The notes under the pieces were generated by a model. It saw only the letters and a list, made by a program, of their open reading frames with translations. It was not told the origin of the DNA and made no database searches. A stretch of DNA of 64,000 nt from contig JABTTQ020003424.1 of the NCBI GenBank assembly GCA_016081115.2, positions 124,001 to 188,000 on the forward strand. The letters run 5' to 3'. The position numbers and the translations under genes are program-made. Shown piece after piece: positions 1 through 11,522 of the stretch. This stretch comes from Rehmannia glutinosa (taxonomy: Eukaryota > Streptophyta > Magnoliopsida > Lamiales > Orobanchaceae). Each line of letters begins with the position of its first letter. Positions within the stretch are counted from its first letter, which is position 1.

Positions 1-222
1 ATGCTATGTATCAACTAAACTTTAGCTTTTAAAAGTTCATATTTGATTGCTTCAATCAATTTCTCTGTCCAAGCTTGCCTGAATGGAAAGTTGTGAAGTA
101 ACATTAATAATGGACGCCTATTATTTTGGGGTTTGGTATGTGGGTGCTGTTTCTGGAGATATGGATTGATGAAAGTACTTCTCTTGGAGACTAATAACAC
201 TTGTGAAGTAGTTTACTTTCAG
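1..222 (+). other. Intron upstream of the first visible SLH-gene exon
   Basis: No exon is recognisable here. The stretch ends in a good acceptor (tttactttcag at 212-222) feeding the transmembrane exon at 223, so it is read as intron of the same gene. Confidence 0.5.
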
Positions 223-3200
223 GGATACTGGGGACAGGAGCTGCTGGGGTTCTTCTGGTTGCTGGCCTGATTTTTGCTGCGCTGTCTATGAGTAAGAGGG
301 GGACTTCAGGTGAGTTCTTTTGTCTTTCAACTATTAAGATACTTTTGTCTCGTAAAAAGATGGAACAAATGAGATCTGTTAAACCTATTACCATTTTTTT
401 AATCAATTGCGGAAGGATAACAGTGTTAAAAAGAGCATGTGCTAAATATCCTCTTTTTTCGAAGAACATATACAACATCTTTACCGTTAGTATCATAATA
501 TTCTAAGACAGATATTATCACCCATTTTTGTGTTGTCATCTAAACATATATGTGCCTCTGGAAATATGCACTTTAGTTCATGATGTAGTTGGCTATTTAA
601 TTTTTTTTGAATGCATGGACTCTTCTGCACAGGAGTGAAAAAAGAAATGGTGCCCTTGACAACACAACAAGAAAAGTCATTGTCCTCGGATGATAACCCG
701 AATCAAGTTGAAGAGCAGAAAAATGGAGAGGAAGTTGGGATGTTGGAGAGCAGTAGTGAAGAAAGCAAGACAGGTACAAACAGGGATCCTTCTTTATATA
801 TAGAAAATAGTGAAGCTATTGAAAGTAGAATTAGTGATGATACTAGTGTGAGGCAGTCATCTGAGGATGGTGATGGCTATATTCCGAAAGCCGTCCAAAG
901 GGAAACAGCTATTGGTGACAGTTCGGTCTCTCTTGAAGCCACAGATAAACCACCTACTTCTGATATTACTGGTGGTTCCTTAGCTCTGCCAAGCATTCAG
1001 AGTAACGATGGCAGTATACCCTCTGAAAACCCCGGTGAACCAGCAGCAGAGAAACTCGGCGATACCAAAATCTTAGAAAAATCTGTATTTGATGCTAATC
1101 CAGAAAATATAGTCACCGACCATCCAAATGTTGTGTCTAGCTTGAATGAACTTGAAAACTCCAACTTGTCACTGAACCCTTCTTCTGTTGAGCCTTCTGT
1201 GTTAAAAATGTCAGATAAATCAGAGTTGGATGCAGTTATGGAATCAAGTGTTATCGATGAAGAGTTTGTGGAGTCTAGAAGTGTGCTTTCAACTAGTGAT
1301 GTTCAGGGAAGCAAAGAGCTTTTAACAGTGGATGTTGGTCCAAGCAAACTTTTGGAGGTTTCTGTTGATGGAGATGATCAATCTCCTACGGGGGGAAATC
1401 CGAATGGAACTGCATCAACTGGAGCACCTTTGGTACCAGAAGTAGCCTATCAATCTGCAAATGAACACCTTGAAAATGATTATAATGATATCAGTGTTAG
1501 CCAATCCTTTATTGACTCTAAAAATCCTGGAAATTTCTTCACTTCAGCTGGCATACCTGCTCCATCTGTTGTCTCTGCAGCTCTGCAGCCTCCTCCAGGA
1601 AAGGTTTTGGTACCTGCTGTTATTGATCAACTTCAAAGTCAAGCATTATCTGCTTTGCAAGTTTTAAAGGTACGCTAAAACATTGCATTAGCAACTGGAT
1701 TCTTCTTCGGAAAGATGAGATTTGGTCTCAGTGTCTCACATTTTCCAATTTTGGATCCACTCTAAAATTTAAACTTAATGTGGCAACCAAGCAAGTATGA
1801 AAAGAATTCAGTTAAACTGTACTCTTATAAGATTCTGTTTTGGTTGATTTGCATAGGAATTGACTTGTGTGAATATTCAATTTCTCTGCTGAAAAATATG
1901 AAAGCAAAGAGGAAATGGATAAAGACTGCACGGGAGTTTTACAATCACTATGCTGTGCTAGTAAATAATAGGGAGTTTGTGGTGGTGAGTCATCAGAGAA
2001 TTAGTTTGAAACACTCATAGCTGCATTTGTCTTTCATATGTAACACTTGGAACTTCTAATTCAGTAAAACTTTGCTAGTGAATCATGCTTAAAAACTGAA
2101 AGTCCCATTAACCCTTTAAGACGCCAGCACCATGGTTGAACCTTGCTTTTCTGTTTGTAGTTTCTGACTGTGGTACAATTTTTTTGATGAAAGAAGTTGT
2201 TCTGATATAATCTGAGATGTTCTAGATGCCAAAAAAGAATAAGGTGAATCCCAGAATACACTTGGTAAATATCGATGTGCAAGTCCCAAATCTCTCATCT
2301 ATTAAGATCCACTAGCAGCTTTAAATTTTGTCATTACAATTTGAAAGCTGTGGTAGCTCTTTTGATTAGGCAAAAGAAACAGAAAGGTTACAGTATGATC
2401 ACTTTTAATGTCTGAGATTGATATGGTATTTCCAATGGTTTAGAGTTTCGTCTGTAAAAGTTGAGTTTTATATGAAGGTTTGAACTTGAACTTTTTATTT
2501 CCTGACTTCTGCCAGGTGATCGAGGATGATGTTCAACCTGGAGATTTATGTACTCGTCGGGAGTATGCTCGTTGGTTGGTTTTGGCCAGCAGTGCTCTTT
2601 CCAGGTAATAAATCTGTTGTTCTAATGAGGGGTAATCAAAGATCTTGAATTTCATAGTATTCAAAATAATCACAGATGAGAAGAAATGGCTATAATAGAG
2701 ATTATAATTTCCTCTTTATTTTTGTAGGAACACAACTTCAAAAGTCTATCCTGCTATGTACATTGAAAATGTATCCGAACTTGCATTTGATGACATTACA
2801 CCAGAAGACCCTGATTTCCCATCCATTCAAGGTGAAGTTTGACTTTTGGGTGACTATCCAGAAGTTTTCCCATGCAATTGTTCTTTGTTGAATATTTGTC
2901 TCTGAACTAGTTTGGATGTTCTCAGGCTTGGCAGAAGCTGGACTTATTGCCAGCAAGCTTTCTAGACGTGACATGCAGTCACATGGCGATGAGGACCCAA
3001 GTCCTATATACTTCTCTCCCGAAAGGTGTGGATAATTGCTATCATCCTTCTGTTTGATTGATTTGATTTTTGAATTCATCATTTGCTTGTAGAATAACTA
3101 AATGAATGAGTAGCGGCTAAGGAAGATATTAATAGTTTATTCTTTGGAAGTTGAACATTGTAATGACTTTTTGTTCTCTGGAGTCATGTGTTTGTTAGCT

Positions 3201-5400
3201 TAGGCATTTTTTAATCATTTTCCAACTCGTGTTTGCATGTGTCCCTCCATTCGGTTCTTAGTGTAATCTGTTAAATTTTTCCAGCTATTCCTGGCATGAA
3301 GTTGTTTTGCTTCCTAATGTAGTGGATTACAGAGTTTTGCCAAACTTTAATTCCACTGGTTGAACTAATTGATCAAATTTTGTGCTCACAGCCCTATATC
3401 TCGTCAGGATCTTGTGAGTTGGAAGATGGCCCTAGAGAAAAGGCAGCTACCAGTAGTTGACAAAAAGGTTAGATTTATGAAAATGATTATAATATAACTT
3501 GTTGCAGATAGCGCTGAAACCTGCCTTTTGCTGCAATTTAGATCTTGCAGCAGTTTTCGGTTTCATAGATATTGACAAGATCCACCCAGATGCATGGCCT
3601 GCACTTGTAGCCGATCTAGCTGCTGGAGAACAGGGAATTATAACCTTAGCATTTGGTGAGTTTCATCCATGTGAATGTATTGTGTTTTTCATGCATGTGC
3701 TCCTCTTATGTATGAAGAATTATTTTGTGTTTGTTACAACCCCCTTGAGGTATAACAAATACCCCCTTGAAAGATAACTGGGTTTCTTTTTATATTAGGC
3801 TAAACCTCAAGGATATATGTAATTATCCCTTATTCTGTCTTCTCATCGCATGACAGGATATACAAGACTTTTCCAGCCAGAAAAACCTGTGACAAAAGCA
3901 CAAGCTGCCATCGCACTTTCAACTGGTGATGCTTCAGCCATTGTCAGTGAGGAACTTGCACGAATTGAAGCCGAGTCTATGGCAGAAAAGGCTGTCACTG
4001 CACATAGTGTTCTAGTTGCTCAAGTTGAGAAGGATCTCAATGCGAGGTATGAGAAGGAGCTTTTGCTGGAAAGGGAAAAAATTAACGCTGTTGAGAAAAT
4101 GGCTGAGGAAGCAAGAAGAGAAGTGGAGAAATTAAGGTCTGCGAGGAGGAGGAAAGTCTTTCATTAATGAAAGAACGTGCTGCTGTTGATTCAGAAATGG
4201 AAGTTCTCTCTAAGTTAAGACGAGAGGTGGAGGAACAGTTGCAGACCCTTATGAGTGATAAGTTGGAGATTTCATATGAAAAAGAAAGGATGAATAAACT
4301 TCGAAGAGACGCAGAAACTGAGAATCAAGAAATAACACGGTTACAGTATGAGCTGGAAGTTGAGCGGAAAGCCTTGTCCATGGCTAGGTGAGAAAAGTTC
4401 ATATCATTTTTACTTTTTGGCTAAAGCTTAGATTTGTGTGAGGATTATATATATGAATATGACGATTGAGGGAAGACAGCTAATATAAAATTATTTTTTA
4501 AGATTTTACTTATTGGGAATTATATATCGAGTAATCACTTACTTTTCATTGGTCCTGGTGTTCGTCAATCCCTTTTCCTTTTGACCATTTTTAACAGGGT
4601 TTAGTTTTTTCGGATTTGTAATTACAATAAAAGGTATGTTTAACGGACTAGGCCAATTTGCTTAAAACAAAAGGACTAGGCCAAATAAATTCTTTGTTTG
4701 TGAAATAGTTTCATGACAGAAGCTTCTTACGTGTAGTGGACATATGATTCCTGGAAATTGCCATGTTGATTGTTTTTTGCATTCTACTATTTTCTTCCTA
4801 AATAGTTGTAATGCTTTTCTTTATTTTTTCCTTACCTTTAGTGATTGTCTGAGATTCTCAAAAAAGGGATACGAAAATTTATAGATGCATTAAAGTTTCT
4901 AATGTGATATCTTATGAACTTTTGCATAGAGCATGGGCCGAAGATGAGGCAAAGAGGGCAAGGGAGCAAGCAAAGGCCCTCGACGAGGCTAGAGGCCGTT
5001 GGGAAAAGCAGGGTTTAAAAGTTATCGTTGTGATGACCTACGTGAGGAAGCTGAAGCTGGAGTCACATGGCTTACTGCTGAAAAGCAATTCTCAGTCGAA
5101 GAAACCATCGAACGGTCTGAGAACTTAGTGGACAAACTCAAGAAGATGGCAGATGAAGTTAGAGGGAAATGCAAAGATACAATTAACAAAATCATTGAGA
5201 AGATAGTCTTATTGATATCAAATTTGAAGAAAAAGGCAGTAGAGCTAAAAAATGCAGCCAAATCGAGATTGGACGATTCTTTACAAGGCGCTAAGTATAA
5301 TTCTGCTGGACTCACTTCGGCTGTTAAGGAAAGTGCGAAACGAGTTGCTGGAGATTGGAAAGAAGGGGTTGAGAGATTGTCACAAAAGTTCAAGGCATGA
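223..5400 (+). CDS. SLH-domain, coiled-coil chloroplast-type protein (5' end outside window)
   Basis: Homologous, from memory, to Arabidopsis At5g23890/At5g52410, plastid-associated SLH-domain proteins of unclear function. Exons I read: 223-309, 633-1669, 2516-2604, 2728-2831, 2926-3025, 3392-3467, 3542-3655, 3857-4387 and 4930-5400, all with GT-AG borders; upstream exons precede the window. The first exon encodes a hydrophobic transmembrane helix (225-290). The second is a long acidic, Ser-rich linker. An SLH-like region follows (CTRREYARWL, then AFDDITPEDPDF, then GFIDIDKIHPDAW). The exon at 3857 begins TRLFQPEKPVTKAQAA and continues as a charged coiled coil through 4387. The last exon is amphipathic and Lys-rich, ending in TGA at 5398. 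Three exons each lack one base compared with the frame demanded by their neighbours (near 3558, 4143 and 5030). There are no other stops and the splice sites are good, so I favour sequence error over a pseudogene. Confidence 0.85.
3735..3837. repeat. Short copy of the GGGATAATTAC hairpin MITE in an intron
   Basis: A shrunken member of the family described at 31376 and elsewhere: the motif ccccttgagg, then an inverted aaacctcaagg, then taattatccctt. It lies in the SLH-gene intron 3656-3856. Confidence 0.55.
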
Positions 5401-5760
5401 TTTTTGTCATCCATTTCTGACTGAAACTCTCTTTTTGGGTGTATTAATCACAGGCTATAGTTTTTACTGCTTATATGGTCTGCTTTTTCTTTGCCACTTA
5501 CAAAGTGGAGCACAAGAAAATGAATAATGAGGTTCTGATAGCAGGAAAAAAATGTTATCACCAAGTAATTTCTGGAAACAAAACTGTCGAAAATGAAACA
5601 CCTTAATTGTATAATGGTGTTGTAATGAGATCACATTCAGGGTTAACTCCTGCTAGTTTTTTGATTCAAGCATGAGTAGATTTGTTTGATATATATTAAC
5701 TTCTTTTTTCCAGTTGCATTACGTGTGTGAAGAAAATTTTGGTCCAAGTGTTACTGAAAT
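5401..5760 (+). other. Probable 3' UTR of the SLH gene
   Basis: Non-coding T-rich sequence directly after the stop codon. No clear poly(A) signal can be singled out. Confidence 0.4.
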
Positions 5761-6103
5761 TATTTTAGGATAGCAAACACACTAGTCTAGTGAATCGCCT
5801 GATTCACTATCTTTAAGTTAAATAAACCACTTACATACCTGCAATTAAAGCTAAGTTAAATACACCACTTACGTAATCAAAATAGTGTAAATGAATCGAG
5901 TCGATTCGAACGGTGAATTGAGTAAATTTGAACATAATACTGGTCAAGGTTGTCTGAGCAAAACTAAACATAAATATATAATAATGTTTGAATATTTATG
6001 GGGCCACAAAACTTGTATTTGAATTTAATTTTATTATTAATTGAGTCGAGCTTTAGACGAACCAAAAACAAATCGAGATCAAGTAACTTGATATTTTTGC
6101 ACA

Positions 6104-6235
6104 TTTTATTATTCCATACTCATCGAGTCAAGTTTCAGCGGCAGTACTCATTATGTTAAACAAAAATTGTTTTATTATTCCATACTCATCGAGTCAAGTT
6201 TCAGCCACAGTATGCATTTTATCAAACAAAAGTTA
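6104..6235. repeat. Tandem duplication, two 66-bp units
   Basis: Two adjacent copies share ttttattattccatactcat and the following cgagtcaagtttcagc, with a few substitutions. They sit in an AT-rich intergenic stretch (5761-6875) that also has several gagtcgattcga-like words. I see no gene there. Confidence 0.7.
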
Positions 6236-6875
6236 TGCTCAAACTTGGTTGGTCATGTTGACGAATTACAAAACAGGTTTTTAATGATTGATGTCAACTC
6301 AAGTATCAAATAGTTTAGTTCATTTTTCAGTCCTACAAGCCACTCATTTCTTAACACATCTGATTTTCAACCTACAGTCTTGTGACCCAACTTACATTCA
6401 TTGAGGTGACCACCAGCCTTGGGGAACCATGTTTTAAACTGGCCCCCCATTCACTCAGTATAAGTTAAGAAATCAAGTGAACAGAAATGAAAATCAGATA
6501 TTGTAGTTATACTATGTGGTTGCATGGGAGTTGGCACCACATTGAAACATCAGTAGTGATGTTTGAGATTAAAGCAGAAAACCATACCCAAATCAAATGT
6601 GATTGGATAATAAACCACAAATGTCACTGCAGAGTGCACAAAACTAATGAAATAAAGCAGATAGTCAACATTGGCTTTGCCTCATCGGATGAGTGAACAG
6701 GAAAATAGCTCACATCTCATTTATATAAGCAAGTATCGAATATAGCAAGTTGCAGCTAAAGCGAAAAAACAGGTTTCTGATCATAATTTCTTCTAAAGAT
6801 GAACAAAATACACTGAAGCCAAACAAGAGTTCGAATCATTTCATTTTGATAACAGAAAGCTAACGAAAAAAGACT

Positions 6876-8429
6876 TCACTTCTTCTTCTCACCACCTCCA
6901 GCAGCCCTGCATAAATCCCCAATTCTAGTCAGTTATATAAAGAAGAAAACACCATATCTCAACTGTGTACATTGATATGCGTTGAAAGCACGTTGAAAAT
7001 GAAATGAAAACATACCTTGCAAGTTAATAATAAATTACAATAATAACTAAGAAAGTGTTTCACTAATCTTATTCAAAAGATCTTATACGCTCTTATAACT
7101 AAAAGATATTTTAAGAGCTTACAAGATGTTAGATCTTAAACCGAAAATAACTTGTTGAAGTGTTTGGATAAAATAAGATGTTAGCAATGACAGTTTTGTA
7201 ATTAAAATGGTCAACTTCCAAGGAGATTGTTAAAATAAGATATTATTTTGAAAATTAATTGGAACCCCCACCTTTTCTTAAAAAGGTTCATAAAGCTCCT
7301 AAAATCTTTTTTCGGGGACCTTAAGATACTTAAAAAAAAAAATCAAACACTTTTAGAGAACTTATAATCTCCACTTTTAGAGAGTTTGTAATTTCACATA
7401 CAAGATGTTTTAAGAGCTTATATGTTCAGCCAAACACCTTCTAAAACATTTCCAGCACCATCAAGATAGCAAAGCAAAAGGACTCATTTAAGTAAATCAC
7501 CTCATCTTACGGAGAGCACCGGACATCTCCTCTCTCTTCCTCTTTGCCCTCTTGTGGGTGCCCAATTTTCTCTTGGCTACCTTGAGAGCACGCTTGTCCT
7601 TTCCAACTTTAAGAAGTTCGGTGATCCTCTTCTCATAAGGAGCAAACCCGGCAACTTCTCTAATAAGACTCCTTACAAAATGCACTCTCTTGCTTGTTTT
7701 CTGGATAAGTCAACAGATTAATCTAGGTTGTAATATGAAAAACTCATTCGGAATCCATTACATACTGGTGGATCAGAAGTCACCACTACTTACGAGAAAG
7801 ATAACTATTTCATCCCAACTTTTCTCGGCTCAGATAAAATTAGAGTATGTTAACTTACAAAAACCTCAATTCTTCTACCCAAGAAAAACAATCGAAATTT
7901 TTTCATAATAGGCTCATAGTAGATTTGAGTCCATGTAACTGGGCCTATGGAAAACAGAAATGTATTTCAATTTTGAGAAGAAATATTAATAATTCCACTT
8001 CTAAGTTCTAAAGGTCCCAACTTTTTTGACACCAAAGATTTATTGGAATAATTGTCAATGACAACCATATACAAGCACGTGAATCTGCAATAACGGAAGT
8101 TAACAACCAGTGGGTATAAGTGGCCAAATAATGCATGTAATCAACCAATTCATCATTCATTCTTGCTTTCAACTTCTATAAAATGAAATAAACAGTGGGG
8201 CAAATTTCAGCTGCGTGTATCTATAAAGACTAATAGGTTAAACAAGCCAACATAAACTAATTTATGTAATCGAATAGAATAGAACTCCATCAAAATGACC
8301 TACCAATAAGCATATAACAAAACTTACCCCTTTCCTATCAGAAGGGCGAGGTGCTAATTCCTTTGGGGTAACAACATGCCCTTTTTTCAACCCCACAAAT
8401 AGTCCACTGTTTGGCTGCTTTGGAGCCAT
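6876..8429 (-). CDS. RPL36: 60S ribosomal protein L36 (eL36)
   Basis: Structural protein of the cytosolic large ribosomal subunit. Three coding exons read on the minus strand: 8429-8328 (34 codons, starts MAPKQPNSGLFVGLKKGHVV), 7700-7501 and 6906-6876. They join in frame to 110 residues, the normal length for plant eL36. The signature GKDKRALKVAKRKLGTHKRA lies in exon 2 and the protein ends in a basic EKKK tail. All junctions are GT-AG. The first base after the transcript leader intron is close to the ATG (acceptor tgtag at about 8436-8440), so a leader exon near 8705-8770 with donor GTTAGC is likely. Intron 2 carries a MITE (7051-7441). No defects are visible, so the gene is probably functional. 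Confidence 0.96.
7051..7441. mobile_element. Harbinger-like MITE in RPL36 intron 2
   Basis: 391 bp with imperfect terminal inverted repeats GAAAGTGTTTCAC / GAAGGTGTTTGGC, flanked by TAA on both sides (7048-7050 and 7442-7444). A 3-bp TAA target duplication is typical of PIF/Harbinger MITEs. It contains repeated inverted words such as aagagcttac and ttaagagctta. It has no coding capacity. Confidence 0.7.
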
Positions 8430-8704
8430 TACCTACATCCCAGAAAACAAATTCATTTTAGTTTATCACCAATTACTCAAAAAAATCAACAAAAGTATGT
8501 AACATTCTCAAATCGCATTACAAAGAAGCAGCAAACCCAATAAAAATCACATCTTTTTAGAACACACACACACAGCAGGAGAAATATAGGAAGGTTGATA
8601 ATTGTTAGTGTACATTTGAAAAATCTCTATGGAACAAATAATAGTAATAACCCGAAGTACATAAGTAAATACACGACCATTTTTCATGTCGAAATGGTGG
8701 GCTA

Positions 8705-8915
8705 ACCTTTTTCTCCGATCTGTCTACAGAGCGCCGCTAAAAGTCTGAGGCGGGAGGCTGAAAGAAACAAACTAGGGTTTTGGGGGTGTGGTGATTTTAT
8801 ATGAACATGAAGATTGTGGATAGGATTGGGATATTGAGAAATGAAGGGGGGTAAAATTGGGTTTTGAGTTTCTTATCGTGATTAGGGCTGGACTCAGGCC
8901 TTTCGGTGGGCCGGT
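8705..8915 (-). promoter_or_regulatory. RPL36 promoter and leader: site II, TATA and telo-box
   Basis: On the minus strand upstream of the leader exon there is GGCCCA (8907-8912, a site II element), then a TATA-like ATATAAAA (about 8794-8803), then AAACCCTA (8773-8780, a telo-box). Site II plus telo-box is the known signature of plant ribosomal protein promoters, which couple expression to cell proliferation. The leader exon probably ends at donor GTTAGC near 8704. Confidence 0.7.
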
Positions 8916-9122
8916 TCAAACTGGAGTAGGTCCAGATTTTCGTTATTGGTTATCTAAGATTATGTATGGAATTGTTTTCAAATCCAGTTTTCCAATTTCC
9001 AACTATTCCAGAAAATAAATTTATGTTTGTTTATAAAATTTTCAATAGAAATAAAGTCATTTTCAGTTTTCAGTTTTTAAGGAAAGATTCTTTTAAAAAT
9101 ACAACCAAACAAGTTTTCACCA

Positions 9123-9216
9123 TAATCACGCAAATCTATGTGAAAATACACTACAATCACGCAAAACGATGTCAAAAATACACTACAATCACGCAAATCT
9201 ATGTCAACAATACTAT
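9123..9216. repeat. Minisatellite, three units of about 31 bp
   Basis: Three tandem copies begin AATCACGCAAA at 9123, 9154 and 9186, followed by (t/a)c(t/g)atgt and aaaatacactac. They lie inside a larger AT-rich repeat (about 8960-9345). The sequence at 9230-9320 recurs inverted at 47515-47605. Confidence 0.75.
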
Positions 9217-9345
9217 AACCAAACATATTTTCATTTCTAAAGAGAAATTCAGACAACAAACCAAACATATTCTCAATTCTCACATGAAAACCAATAAAGT
9301 TTGAAAATTCATTTTCCAACAATAGAAACTGGAAATTGGACTTGG

Positions 9346-10785
9346 AAACACATCCATATATCCCTAAAAGTCATGTTAATCCATTTAAATAAGAGTATAA
9401 TTTTCTTTTGATCGGCCCAACGTCAGCCCCAATAAGTATTCACAAATAAAAATTTTCTTTTCTTTAGAAGATATATAGAATGATTTTTCACATATTCCTA
9501 TTTTTATTAATGTTATATAATATTATTATCTTAATTTTAAGTTTAAAAAATATTCTTATTTAAGAAAAACAAGAGAAAACTTATTTTGAAACATTTTCAT
9601 ACGAAAATGGGAATTTTTAATTTTGAAAAAAAAGATAAATAGTAAGGCTGCAATTGAATATGGAAGATATTTCATTTTCGTTCCGTTAGAGAATTTTTTT
9701 CAATCAAACATCCGATTGTTTATGAAAATTTTCAGAAAATATACTATTCACCCACTTTCACTTTTTCTCATTTCTTCTTTTATCAATTACATCTACACAC
9801 TTTAAAAAACACTATTTATTATTACACATTCTCCTACAAATTTCACTATTCACTCACTGACACATTTCTAACTACCAATCATATTCAATCATCATTTTAC
9901 TATTTTTAAATCAAATCAACTTTCATCATTACTTTTCATCTCACAACCAATCACACTCTCAAAATTCATCATTTTCCTTACAAAATTTTTGTTTACCACT
10001 ATTCTCTAGCAAAAAATAAAAATCTTCAAAATGAAAGTATATCCAATCGCACCCTAACTATTTCCAATAATTCAAGTATTGAAAACTCTTCTGACTTCTG
10101 CACCAATAATTTCTAAAAATTTCATTTTTTATTTGCTCGTGTATTGTTGGCACGAAACTGTCACTAATAATAAATAATCAATATAAGAATAATTCTCGAG
10201 CGTGCCCAATTAATTTTTTTATTCCTTTCATTTACTTTTTTTTTAAATTCAATTTTTAGGCTTAAACTATGTATGAGGACAGTGTTTTTATTTTTTATTT
10301 TTAATTAACTCTATGACACAAATGGTTAGTTGACATGCAGTTGCAGCCTGTGGCCAACCGTGAAATTCTTAGATGGACCGGGTCACCCTACCCCATAATT
10401 TCTCTCACATTATGTGTTTGATGTTTTGTCTCAATGAATTTTGTTATTCCCCTGAAACAAGCGACAGAGTTGCTGTATGAAAATTCAAGAAAGTCTCAAA
10501 CCCCTGATAAAAATCCTCATTTTTTCATGGATCAGTTATGAAATTTGGTACTTGGATTCCTTTTATCTTGCTCTTGTAGTAGTTTAAGAGATATATCTGG
10601 TAATGTCAGTAATAATAGTTCATTGCTATTCTAATATCATGTTTGGCATTATATTTGATTAGATTTATTTTTGTATTTGCATCACCTTGGTGTTTCGATC
10701 TTGGTTATTTCTATTGCAATTTTGGTAAGCTGACAAGTGAAAAAACAATTGTATGCCAAAGTTTTCTCATTGTAATAAGGGTATA
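9346..10785. other. AT-rich intergenic DNA with dispersed repeat fragments
   Basis: No gene is visible. 9790-10030 is rich in cactatt/caatcac words and resembles 37735-37925 and, inverted, 47740-47960, so it is a dispersed repeat rather than unique sequence. Confidence 0.5.
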
Positions 10786-11190
10786 AACAAATCGAGTCGA
10801 GTTGAATCAAGCTTGTTTGAATTTTAATCGAGCTTCAATTTTGAGTTTGGTTTGATAATGAACCGAACGAGCTTCAAAAATTCTGTTTGAGTTTGGTTTG
10901 ACAATTAACCGAATCGAGTTCGAGCGAGCTTCAAAAATTGTGTTTGAGTTTGGTTTGACTATTAGTCGAATCATATTCGAACGAGCTTTTGTCGAGGCGA
11001 ACACGAATCGAGCTCGATATGAGCTTTACATCTTATGGAACATAGAAATGTGTTCAAGCTTAGTTCGTTATGTCAACGAATCGAGCACGATTCCAGCTTT
11101 ATATCTTATGGAACAGTTTAAATGTGTTCAAGCTTAGTTCGTTATGTCAACGAACCGAGCTCAAACGGGCTTTTAACGATCGATCTAGAG
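10786..11190. repeat. Tandem repeats of the cgagctt(c) / gtttggtttga type
   Basis: Two local arrays. In 10840-10990 the unit gagtttggtttgacaattaa, followed by ccgaa...cgagcttcaaaaatt, is present about three times. In 11025-11165 a unit of about 70 bp (tcttatggaaca, then gtgttcaagcttagttcgtt) is present twice. Plants have many such repeats; they can form long hairpins. Confidence 0.7.
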
Positions 11191-11522
11191 TCGAATATTT
11201 AGTATAATTTAGTTTGTTAATGTACTAATTTGTTAATTTTTGGAAGTATTGGTTATTTTATTCATATAACTGTTCTTGACATGGTGAACTTGAAGTGCCC
11301 ACTTTAGTTTTGCTCCTCTAAAAGCATTTTCCATTTGCCAATTTTGCAGTTTTAAGTTTACTTGTAGCTTCACAAAACTGATTCATGACACCAATTTTTA
11401 TTGTTTTCATGTTTCTTTAATTTTTTTTCCCTGTTGGATGCTGTTGTATTGTCAAATGCTTCATTCTGTTACAACTATGTTTTCTTTCCTTTCTGCTATC
11501 ATGCTTAGATATTGGAAGGAAA

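Noticed and set aside
1778..2020. 80-residue open frame in the SLH intron
   Set aside because: It lies between good splice sites, has intron-like composition and interrupts a conserved protein junction (LQVLK|VIEDD).
3508..3541. Alternative in-frame start of the SLH exon at 3508, avoiding the frameshift
   Set aside because: It would need a 40-base intron, too short for plants, and adds residues not expected in the family; acceptor 3541 gives a 74-base intron.
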